A stretch of 64,000 nt of DNA from Trichothermofontia sp037445115 (lineage in GTDB: Bacteria > Cyanobacteriota > Cyanobacteriia > B231), in NCBI GenBank assembly GCA_037445115.1, contig JBBILC010000004.1, forward strand, positions 1-64,000. Reading direction: 5' to 3'. The position numbers and the translations under genes were made by a program. Positions within the stretch are counted from its first letter, which is position 1. Each line of letters starts with the position of its first letter. Of this stretch, positions 17,383 through 25,770 are shown piece by piece. The notes under the pieces are model-generated. The model had not been told where the DNA came from, did not search any database, and saw only the letters and a program-made list of their open reading frames with translations.

Positions 17383-17479
17383 CTCTGTCTTCTGGCATCC
17401 TTGGGGCGCGGCGACACCCCATCAGGCATTGACTGATACCCCCCAAATCGGCTCGGAGTGCTACGCTCTAGGATCAGTA

Positions 17480-17685
17480 AGTCAGCCTAATCCAGCCCAA
17501 GGGTTGCCCCAGGCCACCTAAGTCACTGCGGCTGGAGCGGAGGAACCACCGATCGGGGCTTATCGCAACCGCACACCGATTCTTAACAACCCGGATAGGG
17601 GGGAAAGGGGTGTCATCAGGTTGGGAAGGGGATCTCTCTCCCCTCGCCCGTCAGCTAACTTCGTCGGCCCAGAGAGAAGACTTGC
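17480..17685 (+). ncRNA. Cyclic di-AMP riboswitch (ydaO/yuaA family)
   Basis: The diagnostic conserved blocks occur in order: GCCTAATCC (17485-17493), CGGAGGAACC (17538-17547), GGGGCTTATC (17555-17564) and CCCGTCAGCTAAC (17647-17659), with GGC (17666-17668) closing the first stem and AGAGAAGAC after it. These match the ydaO/yuaA consensus closely, including the CGGAGGAACC form known from Thermoanaerobacter. The aptamer precedes the permease gene at 17860. Such riboswitches usually turn genes off when c-di-AMP is high, and often control potassium or osmolyte transport and wall remodelling. The region between aptamer and gene holds a hairpin (17785-17804) that may belong to the expression platform. 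Boundaries are approximate. Confidence 0.88.
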
Positions 17686-17784
17686 GGAGATTCGATCGCG
17701 CTCCCGCATGGCTAGGTTGCGAACGATTTCCCAGTTTTCACTGCATCCCGGTGACTTACACCAGGCGAGTTATCTCAGCCGGTA

Positions 17785-17804
17785 GGAGCCTAGTCCAAGG
17801 CTCC
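17785..17804 (+). other. Hairpin between riboswitch and permease start
   Basis: GGAGCCT (17785-17791) pairs with AGGCTCC (17798-17804) around a six-base loop. No T-run follows, so this is not a classical terminator. It may be part of the riboswitch expression platform. Confidence 0.4.
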
Positions 17805-17859
17805 CCTAGGGTTGGGGATACGCACGCCAAGCGGCAAACACATCGGAAGGAAATGCTTT

Positions 17860-19201
17860 ATGGGATTAGACGCAGCCTGGCAAGGCATGATTGCCATTGT
17901 CATTTTTGCAGGGGTGATCTTTCTGCTTATGGCGGAATGGGTTCACCTGACGATCGCGGCCTTTTTAGGGGCCATGCTTTTAGTTTTCTTGAACATCCTG
18001 ACCCTCACCGAAGCGATCAACTACATCGGCCAGAGCTATTCCACCCTATCCCTGTTCTTTGGGGTGATGGTGCTGGTTCGGGCCTTTCTTTGAATACCTA
18101 GCCACCAAAATCGTCATTTGGGCTGGGGGGCAGGGACGCCGCCTCCTGTTGGGTCTTGTGGGGCTAACAACGGTCTGCACGGCCTTTTTACCGAATGCCA
18201 CCACGGTAATGCTCCTAGCTCCCCTCATTCCCCCCATCGCCCAGGAGATTGGCGCTGACTTTGTGCCCCTGCTAATTTTGATTACCTTTGTCGCTAACAG
18301 CGGCAGCCTGCTGACCCTGGTTGGCGATCCCGTCACCTTTCTGGTTGGGGATGCGATCAATATGAGCTTTACCGATTACTTCCTACGCCTGGGGGGGAGC
18401 GGGGTCGTCGCGATCGGGACCCTGGTTGCCCTGCTCCCGTGGTTATTTCGGCGCACCTGGCATAAGGAATTGGATAACCTCGACAAATTGCCCCATCCCC
18501 AAATTAACCATCCCCGCACCCTGGCCACTGGGATCGTGATCGTTGTCTTTGTCCTTGTCTTTTTTATTATTGGTGAATATTTGCCTATCCCGATCGCCCC
18601 AGCCTCCGTGGCCTTAATGGGAGCCGCTCTCGCCCTCCTCCTGTCTCACCACAGCAAAATTGAGTCAGTCAACCAGATCCTCAGCGACGTTGATTGGAGT
18701 ACCTTGATCTTTTTCATGAGCTTTTTCGTCCTCATTGGCGGGCTGGAAAAAACGGGCGTGATTAACCAACTGTCCCAACTCTTGGCCCTTGGCCTCAATC
18801 AAAATATTTTCCTGGGGTCACTGGCCCTGCTCTTTCTGATTGGCTTTCTCTCTAGCGTTGTGCCCAATATTCCTTTGGTCGTAGCCATGATCCCGCTGCT
18901 CAAGCAATCCGTCGTTAACCTGGGGCTAGCAGGACCAGAAATTCTCTCGCCTACCTTTGATGGCAATTTACCCAGTGATGTGCTGCCCCTGTTCTATGCC
19001 ATGATGATTGGGGCAACCCTCGGCGGTAACGGTACGCTGGCTGGAGCCTCCGCCAATATTGTTGCCGCTGGCATTTCCGAATTGCACGATCGTCGGATTT
19101 CCTTCAAACGCTTCCTCCGCTACGGCATTCCCGTGATGGTGATCCAACTCATTACCGGAGCCGTTTATTTATTAATTCTCATTTCGATCAAGTTAGGATA
19201 A
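17860..19201 (+). pseudogene. SLC13/ArsB-NhaD-type permease gene with an internal +1 frameshift
   Basis: An ATG at 17860 (AAGGAA eight bases upstream) opens 77 codons of membrane protein (MGLDAAWQGMIAIVIFAG...), ending at TGA 18091-18093. Reading resumes in the +1 frame from 18092 as EYLATKIVIWAGGQGRRL and continues to 19201. Joined, this is a 446-residue protein, the normal size for the ion-transporter superfamily, with about ten hydrophobic helices and the FLPNATTVMLLAPLIPP and LVGDPVTFLVGDA segments typical of its intramembrane loops. The break lies at CTT TGA, the codon pair used in prfB +1 recoding. It may be a disabled gene, a sequencing error or a programmed shift. It sits under a c-di-AMP riboswitch, which suggests ion or osmolyte transport. 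Confidence 0.75.
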
Positions 19202-19236
19202 ACACAATCCGTAGGCTAGGGCGTGCAACCTTCAAA

Positions 19237-19260
19237 ATCTAAAATCCAAAATCCAAAATA
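19237..19260. repeat. Heptamer tandem repeat (STRR type)
   Basis: ATCTAAA, ATCCAAA, ATCCAAA run head to tail from 19237 to 19257, followed by ATAAA, in the gap after the permease gene. Heptameric short tandemly repeated repetitive (STRR) sequences are a known feature of cyanobacterial genomes. A related array lies at 27045. Confidence 0.65.
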
Positions 19261-19336
19261 AACACCAGGATTTCCCGCCAACCCATCTTTTTTACCCCTA
19301 CTCTCGTGCCCTTCATTTCCCCGACTTCCCAAGACC

Positions 19337-20998
19337 ATGTATCGGAAACGCCTTAATGACGATCGCCTCAAACCGATGCGTTACGGAACACCGCGATCGC
19401 TGGATTGGGGTTGGTTCTTGTTATTGGGCAGCGCCGCTCTCCTGCTCTTTACCCTGAATCTGGGGGATGTGCCCCTGCGGGACTGGGATGAGGGTACGGT
19501 TGCCCAAGTGGCGAAGGAAATCTGGCAGGCAGGTCCTGGCTCGACCACCTGGCTTCATCCCACCCTCTGGGGGGAACCCTATCTCAATAAACCCCCCTTG
19601 CTCCATTGGCTCATTGCCCTCAGTTACCAACTATTGGGGGTTAGCGAGGGGACCGCCCGTTTCCCCGGTGCATTGCTCACGGCCCTCTCCGTTCCCCTGC
19701 TCTATCTCCTCGGTCGCGAACTGTTTGGACGAGAAGCGCCTGCCCGCTTGGCCGCGATCGTCTACCTAACGCTGCTGCCCGTTGTGCGGCATGGACGACT
19801 CGCCATGCTGGATGGGGCGATCCTCTGTTTTTTCATCCTAATGTTGGGGTTCCTGCTCTGGTCCCGACGGGATCTCCGGGCCTGTTTGGGGGTGGGCCTC
19901 AGCCTGGGGCTGATCTTTTTGACCAAAGGACTGTTAGGGGTTTTGCTGGGGACGATCGCCCTGGTTTTCGTCGCCTGGGACACACCGCGCCTGCTCACCT
20001 CCCTGTCTTTCTGGTTAGGGTTGGGCCTGGGTTGCCTACCGGCGGGCCTCTGGTTTGCCGCCCAATGGCAGTCCTATGGTCAAACCTTTGTCGATACCAG
20101 TGTGGTGAACCAATCCCTCGATCGGGTCTGGACAACCGTGGGTAACAACAGTGGTCCTCCCTGGTATTACCTGCTGGAATTGCTTAAATACACCTGGCCG
20201 TGGCTATTGTTCCTACCGGCGGGGCTAGTCCAGGTTTGGGAGAATCGTGCCTTGGGGTGGGCCAAATTGTTACTGGTCTGGAGTGGGGGCTATCTGCTGG
20301 CGATTTCGCTCATGGGGACCAAACTCCCCTGGTATGTGATGCCCCTGTATCCCGCGATCGCCCTGATCGTCGGCCTCCACCTCACCGACATTTGGTACCA
20401 GGCGAATCCCTTCGGCCTGGGGCAGGCGAGTCCCCGTCCCTATCCCCGTGCCTGGACAGGAGTCCTCGCGCTGTTGGCCCTAGGGGGATGGGGGATCAGC
20501 TTCTACTATGGCCGGGTGGTGTCTCCTCCGAACTGGGCCTTACTGCCCACCACGATCGCCGTTGGGTTGACGATGACGACGGCCTTGTTCTTACTCCGGC
20601 GGCAGGATGCGCAGTTCATCCTGGTTTTGGCCTGGGGGATGTATGTGTCCCTGGCGCTGCTGCTGTTGTCAGGCCATTGGCTTTGGGAATTAGGAGAAGA
20701 TTATCCCGTCCAGCCCGTGGCAACGATCGTGGCACGGGAAGTTCCCCCTGGGGTGACGGTCTACACCTCGAATCCGATTCGCCGCCCTTCCCTGGAATTC
20801 TACGCAGGGCATCCGGTCATTCCCCAGCACGATGATGAATTGCAACACCGCTGGCACCAACAGCCTCCTCCCTATTTATTGCTGGACACCGCCGCCGTCC
20901 AACGGTTGGCACTGCCCACAACCCAAGCATTGGGACAGGCTGAGGGGTGGACCTTGGTAACGCGATCGGACCAGCCGTCAGCGCCAGCCGCACCCTAA
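19337..20998 (+). CDS. GT39/ArnT-like membrane glycosyltransferase
   Basis: A 553-residue polytopic protein with about eleven hydrophobic helices. The first periplasmic loop contains LRDWDEGTVAQVAKEI; the DE-type acidic pair is the catalytic site of the PMT_2/ArnT family. LNKPPLLHWLIALSYQLLG follows, again typical. Members transfer a sugar from a polyprenyl-phosphate carrier to lipid or protein on the periplasmic side. The acceptor is unknown. Its last four bases overlap the convergent phoH gene. An alternative start is the ATG at 19376. Confidence 0.85.
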   Translation: MYRKRLNDDRLKPMRYGTPRSLDWGWFLLLGSAALLLFTLNLGDVPLRDWDEGTVAQVAKEIWQAGPGSTTWLHPTLWGEPYLNKPPLLHWLIALSYQLLGVSEGTARFPGALLTALSVPLLYLLGRELFGREAPARLAAIVYLTLLPVVRHGRLAMLDGAILCFFILMLGFLLWSRRDLRACLGVGLSLGLIFLTKGLLGVLLGTIALVFVAWDTPRLLTSLSFWLGLGLGCLPAGLWFAAQWQSYGQTFVDTSVVNQSLDRVWTTVGNNSGPPWYYLLELLKYTWPWLLFLPAGLVQVWENRALGWAKLLLVWSGGYLLAISLMGTKLPWYVMPLYPAIALIVGLHLTDIWYQANPFGLGQASPRPYPRAWTGVLALLALGGWGISFYYGRVVSPPNWALLPTTIAVGLTMTTALFLLRRQDAQFILVLAWGMYVSLALLLLSGHWLWELGEDYPVQPVATIVAREVPPGVTVYTSNPIRRPSLEFYAGHPVIPQHDDELQHRWHQQPPPYLLLDTAAVQRLALPTTQALGQAEGWTLVTRSDQPSAPAAP

Positions 20999-21951
20999 CG
21001 CCCCTCGTGTTGCTCGTAGGCAGCAATAATCCGCTGCACCAAGGGATGGCGAACCACATCGGCCTGGGTCAATTTATGAAAGGCAACCCCTTCGACATTT
21101 TGTAAAATCTGACAGGCAACCTCTAGACCAGAGGGTTGATGGGGCAGTAAATCCGTCTGGGTAGTATCGCCCGTCACCACCATGCGGGAACGGAATCCCA
21201 AACGGGTCAAGGCCATTTTCATCTGGGCCGGAGTTGTATTTTGGGCCTCATCCAGAATGATGAAGGAGTGATTCAGGGTACGGCCCCGCATATAGGCTAG
21301 GGGCGCAACTTCAATGATGCCCCGCTCCATCAAGCTGGTAATTTTTTCGGGATCGGTCAACTCGTACAGGGCATCGTAGAGGGGACGCAGGTAGGGATTA
21401 ATCTTTTGCTGTAAATCGCCGGGGAGGAAGCCGAGCTTTTCCCCCGCTTCGACCGCCGGTCGGGTGAGGATCAGCCGTTCATATTGGTTGGCCAGGAGGG
21501 CCTGAATCGCCAACACGGCTGCCAGAAAGGTTTTACCCGTCCCTGCTGGCCCCGTACAAAACACCAGGTCACAGGTCCGCATGGACTGGACATACTGGCG
21601 TTGCCGAAAGGTTTTCGCTCGAATGTCCTCCCCCCGTCGAGTACGAGCGAGCACGTCCTGTCGCAGCTCTTTTAATTCATCCTGGCGTTGGGTATCCAGG
21701 GCATGGCGACTGGTGAGAATATCCACGCTGGAAACACCCATCCCGGCTTCCCACAGGTCGGCGAGCGATCGCACCAGACGGCTGCACAACACCACCTGGT
21801 TAGCGGTTCCGGAGATGAGGAGTTCTTGTCCCCGCAGGACAACCTTAGCCCCCGTTTGGCGGGCCAGGAGCTTAAGGTTTTCCTCCCGATCCCCCGCCAG
21901 GGCGATCGCACTTTCAACGCTAGGCAGTTGAATCGTGCTGGTTTCAGACAT
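20995..21951 (-). CDS. phoH: PhoH-family ATPase
   Basis: A 318-residue protein with a P-loop (CTGPAGTGKTFLA), Walker B-like FIILDEAQNTTPAQMK and the VVTGDTTQTDLL segment, all PhoH signatures. PhoH proteins are RNA-associated ATPases of uncertain exact role. The ATG at 21951 is preferred; a TTG two codons earlier (21957) overlaps the TGA of the upstream KH gene. In this operon (rpsP, KH-domain protein, phoH), the order fits a role in RNA or ribosome metabolism. Confidence 0.93.
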   Translation of the reverse strand: MSETSTIQLPSVESAIALAGDREENLKLLARQTGAKVVLRGQELLISGTANQVVLCSRLVRSLADLWEAGMGVSSVDILTSRHALDTQRQDELKELRQDVLARTRRGEDIRAKTFRQRQYVQSMRTCDLVFCTGPAGTGKTFLAAVLAIQALLANQYERLILTRPAVEAGEKLGFLPGDLQQKINPYLRPLYDALYELTDPEKITSLMERGIIEVAPLAYMRGRTLNHSFIILDEAQNTTPAQMKMALTRLGFRSRMVVTGDTTQTDLLPHQPSGLEVACQILQNVEGVAFHKLTQADVVRHPLVQRIIAAYEQHEGR

Positions 21952-21953
21952 GC

Positions 21954-22373
21954 TCAACGGGGGCGCGGACTAGGGTCAGGGATAGACCGAGGCCGACGGG
22001 TCGGTAGGCTCCGGTGTCCTCCCCTAGCAGTCGGTTCATGGCTGACAGCCGCAAGACCTTCATCCGGTCCATGTCCATGCCCGTGCCCAAAGACCTCCAA
22101 GTGTAGCGTGTGGCCTGCGGCCTGGGCAACCGCTGTCAGCACCGTCCGGATTGCTTGCAAATTCCGGCCCCCACGCCCAAAGGCTCGACCCTTATCTTCG
22201 CCCTCAAAGGCAACCCGTAACCATACCCGCGATCGGGTGGAAATCTCACAATCCACACGTAGGGAATCGGGCGAATCCAAGAGGGGTTCGACCAGAAACC
22301 GCAGGAGACGCACGTAATCTGGGGGGGCTGGGGTCACAACAGGGTCAGCCGGGGAGGGGACTGATTCAGGCAC
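21954..22373 (-). CDS. KH-domain RNA-binding protein (KhpA-like) with His-rich tail
   Basis: The GTG at 22373 overlaps the rpsP stop region and gives 139 residues; the open frame continues to 22529 but that part is antiparallel-free shadow of rpsP. The core (YVRLLRFLVEPLLDSPDSLR ... EGEDKGRAFGRGGRNLQAIR) is a single KH domain with the GxxG loop as GRGG. After it comes FGHGHGHGPDEG and a basic Pro/Arg tail that is longer than in usual KhpA. In many bacteria khpA follows rpsP, and KhpA/KhpB bind RNA and influence cell size. The His-rich tail could bind metal; no evidence beyond composition. Confidence 0.85.
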   Translation of the reverse strand: MPESVPSPADPVVTPAPPDYVRLLRFLVEPLLDSPDSLRVDCEISTRSRVWLRVAFEGEDKGRAFGRGGRNLQAIRTVLTAVAQAAGHTLHLEVFGHGHGHGPDEGLAAVSHEPTARGGHRSLPTRRPRSIPDPSPRPR

Positions 22374-22614
22374 GGACTTGTTCAAAAACGTTGGCTTTAG
22401 CCAGAATACTACGAACGGTTTCGGTCGGCTGGGCACCTTCCTGCAAACGCTTGACGATCGCCGGGATATCCAGCTTCGTTTCATCAGTACGGGGATTGTA
22501 AAAACCCAGTTCTTCCAGGGGACGCCCATCGCGACGGCTGGTTGCGTGGACCGCCACGATCCGATAGCTCGCTTCCCGCTTCTTGCCCATCCGCTTTAGT
22601 CGCAGTTTAACCAT
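22366..22614 (-). CDS. rpsP: 30S ribosomal protein S16
   Basis: The 82-residue protein starts MVKLRLKRMGKKREASYRIV, a textbook bS16 N-terminus, with the expected length. It belongs to the small-subunit body and is needed for 30S assembly. It opens the rpsP-KH-phoH operon: its stop codon lies inside the first codons of the KH gene, suggesting translational coupling. A TAGAAT -10-like hexamer lies a few tens of bases upstream on the minus strand. Confidence 0.97.
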   Translation of the reverse strand: MVKLRLKRMGKKREASYRIVAVHATSRRDGRPLEELGFYNPRTDETKLDIPAIVKRLQEGAQPTETVRSILAKANVFEQVRA

Positions 22615-23145
22615 ATCAACACATGCTTGAGTTCCATACAGATATTCTAGGCTAGCAGGTATTGCCCCATTTCGGACGGGTCACAGGCATCAATTTCAAA
22701 TGCCTTGTTCAGACACCTGGTGTTGAGTGCAGTGGGTCGCGTGGATTCAATCTGAGCGGCAATCCCCTCAGGCTTAATCTCCCAGTACCCGTGAGGGACC
22801 TTTTGCAAGACAGCATCTCACCTTGTACCTTCGCCCAGTTGGGTAAGGGCAGGCGTGCAGCGGGGAACACGCCTGCGCAGCGAAGCACCCTCAGGGCTGG
22901 CACGGGTATCGCGACGTATCTGGTAGAATCCTTAACAGAAACAGAAATTTATGCCTGTGTCCTTTGACGTTATCGGCTTAACGGCGCGTTGACGTTAAGG
23001 GGGTAATCTCAGGATTTGCTGAATTTTGCGATGATATCGCCCTGCGATCGCAGGGGATTCCCCAGATGTGAGACGAGCCAGTGACATGGGGGCGAAACCG
23101 CCTAGCCTGCATCAACCCATTGTCGCGCTACGAGAGACATGATCT
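22615..23145. other. Divergent intergenic region, 531 bp, with a strong hairpin
   Basis: Located between rpsP (minus) and the peptidoglycan-binding protein (plus). The open frames here have no family resemblance. It holds a nine-base-pair hairpin (22849-22876). I checked for SRP RNA, RNase P and c-di-AMP riboswitch motifs and saw none. The length leaves room for an unrecognised RNA or a leader of the plus-strand gene. Confidence 0.5.
22849..22876. repeat. Nine-base-pair inverted repeat upstream of rpsP
   Basis: GCAGGCGTG (22849-22857) and CACGCCTGC (22868-22876) are perfectly complementary around a ten-base loop. No T-run follows on either strand. It may be a protein site or part of an RNA. 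Confidence 0.55.
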
Positions 23146-24354
23146 ATGCAATCACTGGTTAATCTGGGTGTATCTGGTTTGAGAACATCTACCCGGCGGC
23201 GATGTCTGACCCCAACGGCTACCCAACCCACTGGCTCCCGTTGGGTCTATCTGCCCCCTTGGCTGCGTTCACCCCGGCTGCTCCTCCAGTTACTATCCGT
23301 GGCGATCGGGGCGCTTTTACTCAGCGTTGGTCCAGCGGTGCCTCCGGTCCAAGCTGCCAGTGGCACGGTTTTACAACGGGGCAGTACGTGTAACTCAGTG
23401 CGGCAATTACAGACAAACCTCACCCGTGCGGGGGTCTACAACGGGCCAATTTCCGGCTACTTCGGCAGTCAGACAGAGGCGGCTGTCCGTCGCTATCAAA
23501 GTACTCGCGGCCTCCGGGTGGATGGGGTGGCGGGTCCGGCAACCCTATCGCTGTTGCAGCGGGAAGTGAATGGGCTAGTGGCCGTTACGCCGGTTGTCCC
23601 GGTGACCCCCCAAGTGGTCACTACCCAAGCAATTGTGACGACCCAGCCGGTGATCACCCCAACCCCGATCGTGACCATGCAGCCCGTGGTAGCCACGACT
23701 CCGATCGCGGCTCCCACCCCCATCATTAATGCCACCCTCCGACGCGGCGATCGCGGTTCAGGAGTCACCCAACTTCAGCGTAGTTTGCAGGCCGTCGGGG
23801 CTTACGGTGGACCCATCACCGGCTACTTCGGGAATTTAACGGAGGATGGCGTTCGGCGCTATCAGCGACGGCGGGGGTTACCCGTCAATGGGGTGGCTGG
23901 TCCCGCTACCCTCACAACCCTGGCAAGTGATCTCAACGTGGTGGCCATTGGCTATCCTGGGACCGGCGCACCGACCCTGGTACCCGTGGTGAATCCCGGT
24001 ACCCAGGTGGTGACGACTACCCAGGTGGCCACGACCCACTACGTTGCCGTACCGGGTGTTGTGCCCCAACCGGTCGTCGCAGCTCCCTTACCGGCCCCCG
24101 TGGCCACGGGTTGGGTGGGCAACCCTGGCACAACCTGGCGCACCACCACGCCGATCACCTACGGCAGTGCGGGGGGGGAAGTGCGGGCGGTACAACTACA
24201 ACTGCGGAATTTGGGGTTTTACCAGGGTCCAATTACGGGCTACTTTGGTCCGGAGACCCAGGCAGCGGTCTACCAATATCAGCGATCGCGCAACATCCAA
24301 CCCACGGGCACCATCGGCCCGACCACCCTATCCCACCTCAGCCGCGAGATCTAG
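23146..24354 (+). CDS. Secreted protein with three peptidoglycan-binding (PG_binding_1) domains
   Basis: The 402-residue protein has a basic N-terminus and a hydrophobic segment (about residues 45-70, ending VPPVQAAS, a plausible cleavage site). Three PG_binding_1 repeats follow at about 82-138, 198-258 and 342-401. Each has a SVRQLQ/VTQLQR/VRAVQL beginning, GPI(S/T)GYFG in the middle, and a GPATL or GPTTL end. They are joined by Val/Thr/Pro-rich linkers. No catalytic domain is present, so it should act as a wall-bound scaffold or targeting protein in the periplasm. Confidence 0.9.
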   Translation: MQSLVNLGVSGLRTSTRRRCLTPTATQPTGSRWVYLPPWLRSPRLLLQLLSVAIGALLLSVGPAVPPVQAASGTVLQRGSTCNSVRQLQTNLTRAGVYNGPISGYFGSQTEAAVRRYQSTRGLRVDGVAGPATLSLLQREVNGLVAVTPVVPVTPQVVTTQAIVTTQPVITPTPIVTMQPVVATTPIAAPTPIINATLRRGDRGSGVTQLQRSLQAVGAYGGPITGYFGNLTEDGVRRYQRRRGLPVNGVAGPATLTTLASDLNVVAIGYPGTGAPTLVPVVNPGTQVVTTTQVATTHYVAVPGVVPQPVVAAPLPAPVATGWVGNPGTTWRTTTPITYGSAGGEVRAVQLQLRNLGFYQGPITGYFGPETQAAVYQYQRSRNIQPTGTIGPTTLSHLSREI

Positions 24355-24369
24355 ACAAGATGTACTCGA

Positions 24370-25461
24370 TCAAACGGCAGTTAACGCTGCCATTACGGCA
24401 GCGACTGATTGGATTTCCTTGGCCCGTCCGGCATTGGTCCCAGCAAAGATCAGGCCGTTGATGACATCCCCTCGACTGGCGCGATCGAGGGCCTGGAGGA
24501 TGCAGTAGGTTTCCTGGGCATCGCGCCACTTGCAACTGTGGAGGCAGTTCAGACACCCTCCCTGGGGTCGCCGTGTACCCGCGATCGCCTGCTCCGCAAA
24601 GGGATTACGCAGTGCCCGTCCGGGTAGCCCCACCGGGCTGGGGACCAGGACCACCTCATCGGGGGTGGCCTGACGATGAAATTCCTTGTAGGCCAGATCG
24701 GCATCGCATTCGTGGGTGGTAATAAAACGGGTCCCCAATTGCACCCCCCTGGCCCCTAGGGCCAGCATGGCATCCAGATCAGGCCGATCCCAAACCCCCC
24801 CCGCCGCAATCACGGGAATGTTGGCCCCCACTTCGTCGCGCAGATAGCGGACTAGGGCGGGAATTACCTGCTCAGCACTGAGGGCTGGGTCTAGTAACTC
24901 CGACGTCTTTGCCCCCAAATGCCCCCCGGCATGGCGCGGACTTTCGACGACGATCGCATCGGGTAAGCGTTGATACTGCCGCTCCCACTTGCGGCAAATC
25001 AATTGGGCTGCCCGCACCGTAGACACGATCGGCACTAGGGCCACCTCTGGATAGCCTACCGTATATTCCGGTAACCGCAGGGGTAAGCCCGCTCCTGCAA
25101 TCACTAAATTCACCCCCGCTGCCGCCGCCGTGCGGACCATCGTTTCGTGATCGCGGGTAGCCACCATTGAGTTGATGCCAATCATCCCCGTCGGGCTGAG
25201 GGTACGGGCCAAGCGTAATTCGTCAATCAGGGCCAGTCGGTTGGCCTCAAAAAACTGGGCCTGGGGTTGCTTGCCTGGTCGTTGGGAATCAAAGTAGGGA
25301 GAATTCAACCCCAACCCGGCGGTGGAAATGATGCCAATGCCACCGGCATTCGCCACTGCCGCCGCGAGATTGGCACCGGAGATCCGCACCCCCATGCCTC
25401 CCTGAACGATCGGATAACGCGCAATATGCTGACCAATGCGCAAAGGTGTGAGTCCTTTCAT
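24370..25461 (-). CDS. Nitronate monooxygenase / 2-nitropropane dioxygenase-like FMN enzyme
   Basis: A TIM-barrel FMN protein: RYPIVQGGMGVRISGANLAA at the N-terminus, IVVESPRHAGGHLGA with the family's active-site His region, and PVIAAGGVWDRPD plus ARGVQLGTRFI at the FMN phosphate site. I chose the ATG at 25461 (363 residues); a TTG at 25506 is possible. The C-terminal part carries CLNCLHSC followed by KWRDAQETYC, i.e. C-x2-C-x3-C-x8-C, which could bind a metal or Fe-S cluster. An identical 16-bp palindrome lies ahead of this gene and of acsF. Physiological substrate unknown; FabK-like enoyl reductases are relatives. Confidence 0.82.
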   Translation of the reverse strand: MKGLTPLRIGQHIARYPIVQGGMGVRISGANLAAAVANAGGIGIISTAGLGLNSPYFDSQRPGKQPQAQFFEANRLALIDELRLARTLSPTGMIGINSMVATRDHETMVRTAAAAGVNLVIAGAGLPLRLPEYTVGYPEVALVPIVSTVRAAQLICRKWERQYQRLPDAIVVESPRHAGGHLGAKTSELLDPALSAEQVIPALVRYLRDEVGANIPVIAAGGVWDRPDLDAMLALGARGVQLGTRFITTHECDADLAYKEFHRQATPDEVVLVPSPVGLPGRALRNPFAEQAIAGTRRPQGGCLNCLHSCKWRDAQETYCILQALDRASRGDVINGLIFAGTNAGRAKEIQSVAAVMAALTAV

Positions 25462-25527
25462 CAAATCCATCCGGTAACTGAACAGCGGGAACTGCCCCCT
25501 CTGCAAAGGAGACAGTCAATTAACTTC

Positions 25528-25543
25528 ATAACTGTTTAGTTAT
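25528..25543 (-). promoter_or_regulatory. 16-bp palindromic operator candidate ahead of the nitronate monooxygenase gene
   Basis: ATAACT-GTTT-AGTTAT is a perfect inverted repeat with a four-base centre. On the gene's strand a TATAAT -10 box (25547-25542) overlaps its upstream edge by two bases, so a bound dimer would sit at the transcription start. The same 16 bases occur at 54076-54091 before acsF. The symmetry suits a MarR- or TetR-type regulator; which one is unknown. Confidence 0.65.
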
Positions 25544-25667
25544 TATACTCTTAATATTTTAAGTTGATTCTTTAGGAAAGTTCGTGCAGTGGCCTAATTC
25601 AGTCACAGAACTTCAGAATGCGCTGGACAGCAGCTCAAGGAAATCTTAAGAATTGCGTGCGTTCGAC

Positions 25668-25770
25668 GCCCCTCACCACCCCATCGCCTCCCTCAGGGAG
25701 AGGGGCCTAAACCCCAGAGTTTCCAGTGCCCCCCGCGCCCAGTTTGGGAGAAGGGGCTGGGGGGTGAGGC
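25668..25770. repeat. REP/MITE-like inverted repeat
   Basis: CCCCTCACCACCCC at the left (25669-25682) is inverted by GGCTGGGGGGTGAGGC at the right (25755-25770), with an internal CCCTCAGGGAGAGGGG hairpin at 25690-25705 and GGGAGAAGGGGCTGG near 25746. The wording CCCTCACC...GGGAGAGGGG...GGGGTGAGG is that of a very common bacterial intergenic repeat. No coding capacity. Confidence 0.65.

Noticed and set aside
17610..18101. A 163-codon plus-strand frame over the riboswitch region
   Set aside because: It covers the c-di-AMP aptamer and the first part of the permease in a wrong frame; the peptide is Arg/Ser/Gly-rich and unlike a protein.
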